A stretch of 64,000 bases of DNA. Origin: Chinchilla lanigera (taxonomy: Eukaryota; Chordata; Mammalia; Rodentia; Chinchillidae). Location: positions 18,656,936 to 18,720,935 of the forward strand of contig NW_004955447.1 in NCBI RefSeq assembly GCF_000276665.1. Reading direction: 5' to 3'. Position numbers and translations under genes: made by a program. The notes beneath the pieces were generated by a model. The model made no database searches and was not told where the DNA came from. It was given only the letters and a program-made list of their open reading frames with translations. This document shows positions 1-10,449 of the stretch, piece by piece. Positions within the stretch are counted from its first letter, which is position 1. Every line of letters starts with the position of its first letter.

Positions 1-479
1 CCCACCCTCCGGGAGCCTGCTATTAGTTTTCTTAAAGAAGCTGGTATTTGAGGCTCTCTGAGACTTCTGTCCCTTTTTAATAATTCAGACTTTCTCGCAT
101 GAGACCTACACTATCCTATGGAGTCCACTGAATAAGTGAACATTTAGGACTAAAATCATAAAGTTTGGTCACTTTTCCTCATTGTCGCTCAGGAGACAGT
201 GGTTTCCAGAGACTATGACATTCTCTCTACAACTGACCAGGTGAGAGGAGAAGCATAGACAGTGCCCAGATCACATGCCATCTGCACTCTCTTCACAACC
301 AACCCCTTGAAATCAGAACCAGCCAATCTCTTGAAACGAGGTGGTGGGGCTGCAAAGAGATTTCACACGCAGAATCCGGAATGAGGCAGCGGAGGTTTGA
401 ATCCTGGTTCTTCCACTCACCATGGAATGCATACTTCGACTTCTCTCCACAAGGTTTCCTTGTCTTTCACACAGGCACT

Positions 480-810
480 CTTGGTCCCTGTCTGCTATTG
501 TATCAAAATACCACAAACTGGGTAGTTCATAAAGAACGGGAGCAAACTTCTGCAGTTCTGGAGCCTGGGAAGGCCAAGACCAATGGAACAGTGCGCAGGG
601 CCTTTTTGCTGCATCCTCAAATGGCAGAATGGGTAAAAGGCAAAGGGACCAGGCTGTATCCCCAAACTCATTGTATAGTGCACCAATCCCATTTACTGGG
701 GCTCTGCCACGTGGTATAATCACCTCTAAAAAGCCGCACTTAGTACTAACGTATTGGGGAGGGGAGGATTTCTGTGTCTGAATTTCGGGGGACACATACA
801 CTCAAGCCGC
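480..810 (-). mobile_element. MaLR/ERVL-type LTR
   Basis: The block opens CTGCTATTGTATCAAAATACC and contains GTTCTGGAGCCTGGGAAGGCC and CCAATCCCATTTACTGGGGC, then GGGGGACACATACACTCAAG. This is a familiar LTR family in reverse orientation. Confidence 0.7.
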
Positions 811-877
811 AGCTGGCACAATAGTACCGCCAAGCTCACAGGAAGGTTACGAGGACCGAAGCAGAAGATACACCTAC

Positions 878-1335
878 AGAAGGCAGAATAATGGTCTCCA
901 AGGACATCTACATCCCAGTCCTCGGAACATGTGAGGCCTACATGGCCAGAGGGATTTTGTACGTATGATTAAGTAAAGAATTTCAAGATCACTCATCCTA
1001 GTCTCTCCAGGTGGGCCCATGTAGTCACAGAGATCTGAGAAGTGACAGAGGGAGGCAAGAGAGTTGGCAGTGGAGATGTGATGATGTCCGAGTGAAGCAA
1101 CTGCTGGAAGGAGCCATGGGCTGAGGGACTGGGAAGTCTCTAGAAACTGGACAAGAGGAGAACACGGATCTTCCCCTAGAGCTTTTGGAAGGAATAGTTC
1201 AGACAACACTTGATTTTAGTCTCATGAGACTCATTTGAGAGTTCTGACTCAAGAACTATATGATGATAAATATTACTCTTTAAAGCCACTCAATGCATGG
1301 CAATTGTTACAGCAGACATAAGAAATAAATACAAT
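878..1335 (+). mobile_element. MaLR/ERVL-type LTR, plus orientation
   Basis: The 5' part reads AGAATAATGGTCTCCAAGGA. The 3' part has TTTTAGTCTCATGAGACTC, CTCAAGAACTATATGATGAT and TTGTTACAGCAGACATAAG, the usual 3' end of this LTR type. Confidence 0.75.
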
Positions 1336-2439
1336 ATATAAGGCACTTATCCCAGTACCTGGCAAATTTCCAGAAATTGGTGACGGCTACTACTACTTTT
1401 TTATTCCTCAGATCTTTTCGCTGTAAATGACAAAAGTTCAACCTATATAGCTTAGGCTAAAAGGCCAGGAAAGGATTGGGGGGCGTGCTGATGGACGTCA
1501 CACAATTTTTAAAAATGCAGAGCAGGTGTAATCATAGAAGCCAGGGTACTCATTGCACATTGGCCCTAACACTGAAAGAGGGGCCCTGGCAGCTAGCTTT
1601 GGGCTACATCAGAAGAGAGACGCTCCTGCTCAGGAGCTGCATCTCTAGAATGTGGTGAAAAGTACAAGGGGTAAGAGAGAGTCACTTGCCAGAAGCAGGT
1701 CAGAGGCCCAGTGGCAGAGCAGAGAATTCAGGAATGACAGAGTTCCGCTTGGCGGTGTGTCTGGGGATCATGGTGGCAATGGTGGAGTCCTAATGCCGGA
1801 CTGGGCAGGGTCTCGATTCTGTCCTAAACTGCTTGGTTCTTGCTCCAGCTAGGCTTTTTTAACCTTCTGCATTCTGTGAGCTTTCCAGTGCTCTCCCACT
1901 GACTCTTCATCAGCGTAAGTTAACCGGACTCACTTTTGCTGCGTGCAACTCAGAGTCCTGCCAAGTTCAGCACAGATAGCTCAAGTTCAGCGTCAACCGG
2001 ATGCAGGAACTAGAATTCAATAAGATTCTTCTCTGTCTTGTTTCTCCTTTCATCTGTGTTTTGACTTTTTTGTTGGGGTGATTTTGTTTGTTTGTTTTTG
2101 TTTATTTGTTTGTTGTTCCATATGCTTTGATGAGGATGTACTATCTTGCAGGTTGACTTCGTTCCTTAAAATATGTGAGCCCAGAACAGAACTCTGATTG
2201 GCAGGATTTAAATCACACGCTTTACCTGAGAGTAGCAGGGTGGGTGGGGATGGAATGGAATTGGCCAGGTCTGAATCGTATGCTCTCATCTTGGGCCAGG
2301 GTTTCTGGGTACTATCATAGGGAACCCCAAAAGAACCGCATGAAGTAAGAAAGGGGTATTTTTCTAAGAAGGTATGAGTGCTCTTCCAGAAAAATATACA
2401 GGAAAAAAATGTGAGGCAAAAAAATTACTGGGTCAAAAA
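1336..2439. other. Non-coding stretch, no gene seen
   Basis: Unique-looking sequence with a TTTG-rich run at 2085-2118. Short ORFs only, without domains. Confidence 0.6.
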
Positions 2440-2775
2440 AAAAAAATTACTGGGTCATAGGCAATTCTATGTTTAACCTTTTGCAAAATTATCTACTGTT
2501 TTCCAAAGCAGCTGCGTCACTTTACACTACACAGTAATGTACGAGTTTCCAGTTTTCCAAACACTTGTTTCTATCACACCTTCTGATCACAGCCATCCTG
2601 TGGGCTGTGACATGGTATCTCACACGGCTTGGAATTACATTATCCTAATGACTAAGGTGTGCTATACTTTTTCATGTGCTTATTGGATATTTGTATATTT
2701 TCTCTGGTGAAATATTTTTTCAGATCCTTTGCCAATTTTAGTTGTGTTATCTTTTTATTAATGAGGTGCAAATTT
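2440..2775 (-). mobile_element. Old L1 ORF2/3' end fragment
   Basis: The reverse-strand L1 signature is seen in GTTTTCCAAAGCAGCTGC, then TTGGATATTTGTATATTTTC and CAGATCCTTTGCCAATTTTA. Confidence 0.8.
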
Positions 2776-4084
2776 CTTCCTGTCTTGAAGAATTAAAAAG
2801 TATGTGGGGCATGACCTCAGAAATCTGCATTTTTATCAAGCCCAACTGCCATATAACTTCAGGTGAGGACACTTGAGGCCATTAGCTGTGTTCTTACTTT
2901 CCCTTTAGTAATTAATTTACTAATTCGTTCTATCAAACATTTACTGAGTGCCTACCCAGGCACTGTGCTGGATAATGCAATGAAAAAAGGAATGCAAACC
3001 ACTAGTTTGCAAAACAGACAAAAACATATCAAATCATGACATGCAAAATAAACTATCTAAACAAATGATTTTAATACTAGTTTGTTCAATGATTTTAATA
3101 CATTTGTCTAAACCTACGTGTTCTAAGATAAGACCATAGTATCAGTACTTCTACATGGACTTCTGCCTTCCAAAGACCACAGATAGTACCAGCAAGTTGC
3201 CAGATTTACAAATTCTGTCAGTCCCTGCCTAACACTACCCTGTGACTAATTGCAGTGCTTCAGATAGCGTAGGTACCCTTCCCTCATTCTTCCCTTGGCG
3301 GCCTTACTGAAACTGTTAAGGTCAAGTGTTTTTTTGCTCAGCAAGATGTCAGTAAACACAGTTTGTATGGGCAGTAGGACGTCTATGGGGCTTCAACTGC
3401 AGGCACAGATATAAAATAGTTATTTTCTTCCATGATAAATTGTTTATCTCACTTACTATTATTTTATATTCTACTGTATGTGATTTTATGCCTAGAATCT
3501 GAATTTATTGCTTTTGCAGGCATTTTCCTCTTGAGGCACATCGATCAAGACCCTCTGAGAGCAGAATATAGGAGCAGTTATTTCAGGAGTTAAGGCACTG
3601 AAGCAATAACTCACAAGCCCATAATCTTAAGCAATTTGAAATCGCTGTTTGGCTCCTGTGGCAACAGAAGCTGTGATTTTAAAAACATCTTCAGGGTGTC
3701 TCTTAATGTGGACTTAGTCTTCTTCTTCCTGTTCGGGATTTAAAGGTTTTGCTCGATCAAAAGCTCCCTGTCTTTTTTCAGCCCTAAAATTTATCTCTAC
3801 TGTGTCTTCCCCTCCGTCTTCCTCGTTATTTACTTTCACACAGACGCGTACACTGCTCGACCTTCCATCGTACGTCTCGATGTCCCTCACTGGCTTCACC
3901 CTTTCCCACTGGGTTCTGTGCAAGCCTCTTGGTTTGAGCTTCCAGCTCAAATGGCAGTAAAATTTAGCTGTGTGGTATTTAGGGACTCAGTTTCGAGGGG
4001 TTTTCTCCTCTTGTTTTTATGGATATAATACCTTCTCATTTCCCGGAATCAGGTTCTGCCATGAGGAATTATCATGCATTGACT
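2776..4084. other. Non-coding stretch
   Basis: An L2/MIR-like piece lies at 2925-3000 (TTTACTGAGTGCCTACCCAG), then unique sequence. The only ORF of note is the minus-strand one ending at 3714. Confidence 0.55.
3714..3950 (-). pseudogene. Possible processed-pseudogene fragment, parent unknown
   Basis: A 78-codon minus-strand ORF has a charged, low-complexity-free sequence ending FDRAKPLNPEQEEED and then a stop. Several CpGs and a coding-like composition set it apart from its AT-rich flanks. The minus-strand downstream sequence has AATAAA near 3500 but no clear A tail. I do not recognise the protein; chance is possible. Confidence 0.25.
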
Positions 4085-4334
4085 GTAAATCCCTCTCCCG
4101 ATTCATATGCTGAAATTCTAACCTCAATATGACTGTCTTAAGACATGGGGTCTTTTTTTATTTTAAAGAGAAAAATATACAAATACAAATAAAAATTAAT
4201 ATATTGTGTATTGTTATCTTCATAGTAGTTACTCAGAGTACAAGATATAGGCATGAAATATTGTCCAAGCAGTATTAGCTCAAGCCTTTCTTTTCAATGA
4301 ACTAAGAGAAACTAGCTGTATAAGTATCTTAACT

Positions 4335-4364
4335 GTGTGTGTGTGTGTGTGTGTATGTGTGTGT
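4335..4364. repeat. (GT)n microsatellite
   Basis: Pure GT run with one TA break, in the L1 fragment. Confidence 0.9.
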
Positions 4365-4596
4365 CCTTTTATCTTCCTTCCTTTTCCCCATCAGTTTCTC
4401 TTTTCTTTTGAACAGTTTCTTCCCAATTCACAATATTTACTGTACATTTTGGATCTTATTTACATTTTCGGCTTCTCACACTAGTGAGACAATATCATGT
4501 TTACATATGTGGGTCAGATTTATTTCACTTATGGGTATGATCTAAAGTTGCATCCATTTACCTATAAAAGTCTCAAGTTTATCTTTCTTTATGGAT

Positions 4597-5018
4597 CAGT
4601 CATCCCTTGCTATATCACAGTTCACTTACTGTGGCTTCACTGTATTGCGAGTTTTTTTTAAAAATCTGCCTAATTCTGTATCACGGAGTTTTCACTGTAT
4701 CATGGAATTCTGCAGTATACAGTACTTCATTGATGAGTACCAATATAGAATTTTACATGTTGTTAAAATTATGTAGGTTTAAGAGTGAAGAAAGCGTTTA
4801 AGAGCATATGAAGTGTTTATAAGAGTGTGGGAAAGGTTAGTAAGAGAGTGGGAAAGTTTATAGGAGTGTGGCAAAGGTTTACAGGAGTGTGGAAAGGGTT
4901 TATAGAGCCTTAAAATAGATGTAAATAATAAAATAAACGTAACGCCACTACTTCACAGATTTTCAGCTATTGTGGGAGTCTCTGGAATGTAATTCCCGCG
5001 ATAGGTGAGGGATCATTG
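4597..5018 (+). mobile_element. Tigger-like (pogo) DNA transposon remnant
   Basis: The left end CAGTCATCCCTTGCTAT and the reverse complement of the right end, CAATGATCCCTCACCTAT, form diverged terminal inverted repeats. The interior lacks coding sequence and has four to five tandem units of about 27 bp built on AGAGTGTGGGAAAGGTT at 4800-4912. A TA follows the right end. Confidence 0.8.
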
Positions 5019-5605
5019 TATTTATTTGCGAATCATATTTCTTCAACTGAGAAGTGTGTATTCATCTCAGATTCTCACTTTTGGATTGGGTCTTTGAATT
5101 TGGGAGGCCTGATTTTTTTCAATTCTTTGTATATTCTAGATATAAGTCCTTTGTCTGAGGGACAATTGGCTATAATGTTTTTCCCCACTCTGTGGGTTAC
5201 CTTCACGCTATGTTGGTGATTTCCTTTGCTACGCAAAAACTTTTTAGTGGTCTGGGTTTTGTTCATGAAGTCTCTGCCTACACCTATAAGACATGGGGTC
5301 TTTGATAGGACATTGGATCACTCCTCTTCCCTCATGGATAGAACAAACACCTTTATCAAAGAGACCCCGGAGAGTTCCCTTGCTTCTTTCACCATATATG
5401 GACACAGAGAGAGGGCAGCATCTGTGAGACAAGGAGCCTGGTCTCAGCCAGGTCTGCTGATGGAGGTTTGGGCTTTTAGCTTCTGGAACAGTGAGAAATA
5501 GTTTTCTGTTGCCTATATGCCACCCAGTCCACGGTATTTTGTTAAGACAAACCCTAACCCCTAATGCGACAGTATTCAGGGACAGGGATTTTGAAAGGTA
5601 GTTAA

Positions 5606-5786
5606 GTTTATTTTTATTTTTTATTTGATTTATTTATCTTTTGTCTTTTTGAGACAGGGTCTCACTATGCAGTTCAGGCTGGCCTTGAGCTCACTTTGTA
5701 GCCCAGGCTGGTCTTGAACTTGCAGCGATCCTCCTGCCTCAGTCTCTTGACTACTGGGATTACAAGCGTGTACCACCTCACCCGGC
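5606..5786 (-). mobile_element. B1-type SINE
   Basis: Reverse 7SL-derived SINE with GAGACAGGGTCTCACTATGC at its left, including the CTCACTTTGTAGCCCAGGCT internal duplication. Flanked by TTTTGAAAGG(T/A)AGTTAA. Confidence 0.92.
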
Positions 5787-5936
5787 TTTTGAAAGGAAGT
5801 TAAATTTAAATGAGATGATGGAGGTTTGGGCTTCAAGATGGGATTAATAATTTTATAGGAAGATGAAGAGAGACCACGTCTCTTATCACATTAGAGCATA
5901 GTGAGAAGGTGGGCACTACAAACCAGTCTGAGACCT

Positions 5937-6335
5937 GTCTTAGTTACTTTTCTCATTGCTGAGATGAAATACCCAACACCCACAAGTTAAGGGAGGAGAG
6001 GTTTAGTAGCTCACAGTGTGAGGGATTCCAGTCCATACCAGCTGTTTCCAAGTCAGGGTGGCTTGGCGGAGGGGCAACACAGAAGAGAACCAGTTTATGG
6101 CAAGCAGAAGGTAGCAAAGAAATGAGAGACCTTAACAGCATCTTTCTGTCCCTTTATTTTATCCAGACTACTTAGGGCAGGTAGCACTCACACCCTTAAT
6201 CCTAGAGCCCTTGAGCCTAGCATTGCACTGTGAATCAGTCCCAGCACTGCACACTCTAGATCCAGTAACCTCTGAAAAAGCCCCACCTATGACTGCATGA
6301 GGTTGTAGCGGGACAGCTAGACAGAAGACATAACA
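5937..6335 (-). mobile_element. MaLR-like LTR, reverse orientation (copy 1 of 3)
   Basis: It begins TTAGTTACTTTTCTCATTGC, continues CCCACAAGTTAAGGGAGGAG and ends near GACATAACAAGG. It is the same family as 8668-8975 and 31155-31577. Confidence 0.75.
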
Positions 6336-6480
6336 AGGACCTTCACCAGAATTCAGATGGGCCAGCACCTTGATCTTGGACTTCCCTGCCTCCAGAAGTG
6401 CCAGAAATAAATGTTTGTTGTTTGATTCATCCAGTATATTTTGTTGTTGTTGTTTTACAACAGCCCAAGCTAATTGAGAA
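6336..6480 (+). mobile_element. LTR 3' end, plus orientation
   Basis: TTGATCTTGGACTTCCCTGC, CAGAAATAAATGTTTGTTG and a terminal TTTACAACAGCCCAAGCTAA are typical of MaLR/ERVL LTR 3' ends. AATAAA is present. Confidence 0.65.
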
Positions 6481-7029
6481 AGGAGTTAAAGATCCTTTAC
6501 TCTGTCCTATCCCAAATTAACCTTAATGCATACTGTATGTCATAGTTATTTTATCTAAACTAAGACCTAACCTCTCCTTCAACATCACACTCCTCGGTAG
6601 TTCTCAAGGTCAGCACCTGGATTTCTTAGAACTTACTGCAAACAGTAGAGCTAGAAAATGCACTCAGTGGGTTGGTTATCCACCTTGCACCTTTCTCAGT
6701 CTTTTGGCTCTCACCCTGGCTTATCCCACCCTTGTCACATATATGTCAGCACCTGTCAACCTCCTTGGATGCTTATTCTATCTTTCTACAACCTGGTGAC
6801 CAAAGACACTTCCCCTTCAAAGGCCCCTACCCAGCATGTTTCTCCCACAGTGGACTCCATGATGCCAGAGCCACTTCCCATCCCAGGTCCTGTAGGAACT
6901 CTGGACCCTCTGCTGCTGTGGTTCAGGTGGTATCCTCACCTACTGAGAGAAACATGGCCCTGAGCTTAACAAAGGCCATTCCTGGATTATAGAAAACCAA
7001 GCAAATTTGAACACAAATGACTCTTTCTT
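6481..7029. other. Non-coding stretch, no gene seen
   Basis: Overlapping ORFs of about 100 codons in two frames at 6658-6992 have no recognisable domain and are probably chance. Confidence 0.55.
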
Positions 7030-7207
7030 TTCTTACTTTCTTCTTTTTTTGCTTTTGTGTGTGTCTTTTTTGAGACAGGGTCTCACTATGTAGTTCAGAC
7101 TGGACTTGAGCTCACTTTGTAGCTCAGGCTGGTCTCGAACTTGCAGTAGTCCTCCTGCCTCAGCCTCCTGAGTGCTGGGATTGCAGGTGTGCACCACCAT
7201 GCCTGGC
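7030..7207 (-). mobile_element. B1-type SINE
   Basis: Reverse B1 with GAGACAGGGTCTCACTATGT and a GTGCACCACCATGCCTGGC end. Confidence 0.92.
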
Positions 7208-8010
7208 ATCCATTTCTTAAAGGACATGGGCTGGAAGCCACACACTGCTTCCTCTTATTTTCTATTAGCAAGAACTTAGCCCATGGCCATTCTTAGCTGC
7301 CAGAGATTCTAGAAAATGTAATCTTTTTTCTTGGGTGTCCGGTGCCCAGTTTAAATTGGAAGGCTGTTACACAGGACAAAGGGCAACAGAAATATCAGGG
7401 AACAACTAACAAACTCTGCTACAGTGGTGTGTAGCAGGTTATCCCTGTCTTTAACACTTGTCTCTCCCTTGCATTCAATAAGTATCTTGAGAGTACTGTT
7501 GAATTCAGTAGTAGAGAACTGAGTAAAACATACTGACAATCTATGCTTCAGTCTCAGTGACTCACCGCTGTTCATATTGTGGCATTTTTTGGTTCTTTCT
7601 AACATTTGTTTTGTCGAGTCTGAATATATTAATGAGAAAGTGTCATGGATTTATCTTAATGGTAGTACTCTTGGCTCTTATGAAGGTAAAAGATTAAGAA
7701 ATCTTACGCCAAATGAGCTATAAAGTGCCTATCAGCTTTAAAACATCTGCAGTTCAGCTCATATAAACCCTTTTCTGTGTGAACCTCTTGCGATATAATC
7801 AGCCGCCAAGCTCATCAACAAAACATTCCTAGAGCCACTTCACACCTGCGGAATCAGAATGGGTTGAAGCCTAGAAACACGCCAATCGCACAGGCTCCCT
7901 ACGCAGTTCTTACAAGTGCCAAAGCTAAGGTTGCTTTCCTGGGTGTCTTTGCAAAAATCTTTGACCAACATTTAGACAAGAGAGTGTTGGGAGCTGCTGG
8001 AGCTGAAAAT

Positions 8011-8118
8011 TTTGTTTTTTGTTTGTTTGTTTGTTTGTTTTCCGGGACCGGGAATCGAACTCACGACCTTGAGCTTGCCAGGCAGGTGCTTTGCCGCTGA
8101 GCTAAATCCCCAGCCCCA
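8011..8118 (-). mobile_element. ID-type SINE
   Basis: Reverse ID element with a TTTG-rich tail complement, flanked by TGGAGCTGAAAATT on both sides. Box A and box B complements are intact enough to recognise. Confidence 0.92.
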
Positions 8119-8667
8119 TGGAGCTGAAAATTGATCCTGTGTGTGAGGGCAGGACAGAGCCAGAGTGCCTAAAGCAGTCAAGCCACCTCAGTCTTGAGAA
8201 AAGCGTCCCACCTGAACAATACAGTCATTAGCTGCCAGCCAGCGCTGCCTCTCGTGATACTGACTTTGCAGTAGAAAGAAATGCCCCTACTGTTGTTAGA
8301 TCCTCATGCCCGTCAGGTGAATGTTGCCTCCACCTGACCCAGCTTTTGTCTCTTGCTTTTATTTTCCTCATACCCTCTGCCATTCCTCCCTGGGGTACAA
8401 CGAGGGCCGGCGAAGTCCCCTACAAGAGAGAATGGCCTGACACTCCCTTAAGGTAATGTTATTTATTTTTCTCTTCCTTCCATGGCTGCCCCACATGCCT
8501 CAGACCTGACTACAGCTATATCAGACACCCCACAGCCAGCCTGAGAGATGTCTGTTTGGACTGCAGCCAGCTTTTCTTGTGGGTCCCTCTCAGATGTACC
8601 CCATCCCCGGCTCTCTGGGTGACTCTTCCCTTCCGCAGTTATCCTCAAGTAGGTTTTTGAGGAGCTT

Positions 8668-8975
8668 GTATTAGTCAGCTTTCTGGTTGCTGGTACAAAA
8701 TACATGACATCAGAGGAGGAGAGGTTTAACTTTGATCACAGCTTCAGAGGGTTCAGTGCATGCTTGGCTGACTCCAGGGCAGGAACATCATGGCAGAAGG
8801 GTGTGGCGGAGCACAGCTGCTTACCTAATGGTGGGCAGAAGTGAAGCAGGGCAACAGCACTACAGAGGAAGACATTAGGAACCAAATCTAGTACCAAGAC
8901 CACACCTGCATGATGCACCCTGACACACACAGAGTTACGCTCTGTGAATCTCCTAGGCAGCTCTCAAGTTGACAA
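8668..8975 (-). mobile_element. MaLR-like LTR, reverse orientation (copy 2 of 3)
   Basis: It opens TTAGTCAGCTTTCTGGTTGC and contains GGAGGAGAGGTTTAACTTTG. It ends near CTCAAGTTGACAACC. Confidence 0.75.
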
Positions 8976-9924
8976 CCCAGTCTGACTGTCTCAGATGCCC
9001 TTTCCTACCACAGCTAAAGAGAAAGTTTGATGCTGTGCCTACGCCAGCACACTTTTTTTCCCTCCATATGAGCAACATCCCCATACCCTTAGTGGGTTGG
9101 TTTACACACTGTTTCCCCTTACAATGCAGCAGAAGTCTGAATAATACCTTTAACAGGTGTCGTAGCTTTGCCTATGCTGGTACACAAAGAGCTGTTAACA
9201 CTGAAGGTGTCTGGAACCAAAATTGCCCAACAGCTGGTGCTGCTAACGCTGGGAGAGGCTAGAAGCCAACGCTGGAGGGCACTGGAGTTGCTTGGGGCTT
9301 CCGTCTCTGGTCTCCAGCAGAGTTCCCGAAGGCTGCCAGTAGCTCCTTGCTCCACCTTCCAGGAGAGTGACTGAGGGCTACTAACAGGAATAGGTGACAA
9401 CCACTGGGGTCCAAAGTTCAGGACTATTAACCCTAAGAAGAGATACTTTCCTTATTTATGATTTCTATGCAAACTCAGCAAAAGAATCGTCAGCCAGCTG
9501 GTGCCACCATCATCCACTGTGCTGTGTCCAGGTGCTAGGATAAAGCATACCTAGTCAGACTATAAATGCCTGTCCTGTCACTAATGCGGCTTTATTAGCT
9601 GTTCCTCACAACGCTGATGTTGAACTGCTATAGTCCATAGCATTACACATTACTGTCATTTCTTGCAGCCTGGAATTTCAATGGAAAATTACACACAAAC
9701 CTTGGAAAGGACAAATATATGTTAGACAACCTTGTTCACTGCTCTTTTCATTGCTTTTATTGTCAAGGCTTCAGAACATGTAGGTTATGATAAGAGGCTT
9801 TTTTGGCTTCTAGTCACATAACACATTGATACGTTTGGGGTAATGTATCGACCTCAGCATGCCGGAGAACTTAAACCGCTGATGCTGCAGGCTCTTTAAC
9901 TAGCTAGACAAGGAAGAACTGAGC

Positions 9925-10065
9925 ACCTATTTGTGCTAAGGGCTCCCTTTGTGCTTTGGGTAAACCTGAGCTCACTTAACTCTCACAACAGCCTGTGAGC
10001 TAGAGGCATCTCACATCATTTTCATTTGCCAGAGTGGTTAAGTAACTCACTTGTGCTCACCCAGA
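9925..10065 (-). mobile_element. MIR SINE
   Basis: TGAGCACCTATTTGTGCTAAG, TAACTCTCACAACAGCCTGT and GGTTAAGTAACTCACTTGTG match the reverse MIR core. Confidence 0.65.
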
Positions 10066-10334
10066 AAGTGAAAGAGGCGAAATGATTTCCCCATCCCAGC
10101 GTTAACCAGCAAAATGAGGAAAATGGGGGAGGGGAGCCGCTACGGTTCCTGAGTCAGCAGTTTCCACTACAGCATCATCTTCAGACATTTATGTGTGAAG
10201 ATGATCTTCAGAGCATCTTAAGTAAAATTTTCTAAGCATGCTCTCATGTATGTGTGTTTGCAGTATATACTGTGAGTTTATTCTTCAAGCTTTAGCGAGT
10301 ATCAGAATCATACCAAGAGCTTGTTAAAGGACAA

Positions 10335-10449
10335 TTTTTTTTGTCTTTTTGAGACAGGGTCTTGCTATGCAGTTCAGGCTGGACTTGAGCTCACTTTGTA
10401 GCCCTGGCCTTGAGTGCTGGGATTATAGTCATGCCCCACCACGCCCGAT
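10335..10449 (-). mobile_element. B1-type SINE, internally deleted
   Basis: Reverse B1 lacking most of its middle; flanked by TAAAGGAC(A/G)ATT duplicates. Confidence 0.85.

Larger units (their letters stand above)
4156..5285 (-). mobile_element. L1 3' fragment inserted in an LTR, itself carrying a Tigger element
   Basis: Reverse L1 3'UTR/ORF2 at 4156-4596 and 5019-5285. The 17-bp target duplication TAAGACATGGGGTCTTT flanks it at about 4139-4155 and 5286-5302. The complement of L1 phrases such as CTTTGTCTGAGGGACAATTG lies at 5150-5168. Confidence 0.85.
4085..5555 (+). mobile_element. MaLR/ERVL-type LTR split by L1
   Basis: The LTR sequence runs from about 4085 to 4155 and resumes at 5303. 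Its 3' part carries GAGACCCCGGAGAGTTCCC, CACCATATATGGACACAGAG and a final GGTATTTTGTTAAGACA. It is the oldest layer of the nested stack. Confidence 0.7.
7208..9924. other. Non-coding stretch between repeats
   Basis: Apart from the ID at 8011 and the LTR at 8668, I see only unique sequence with short, unrecognised ORFs. Confidence 0.55.

Noticed and set aside
313..801. 162-codon minus-strand ORF
   Set aside because: Lies across a MaLR-type LTR and gives no known protein.
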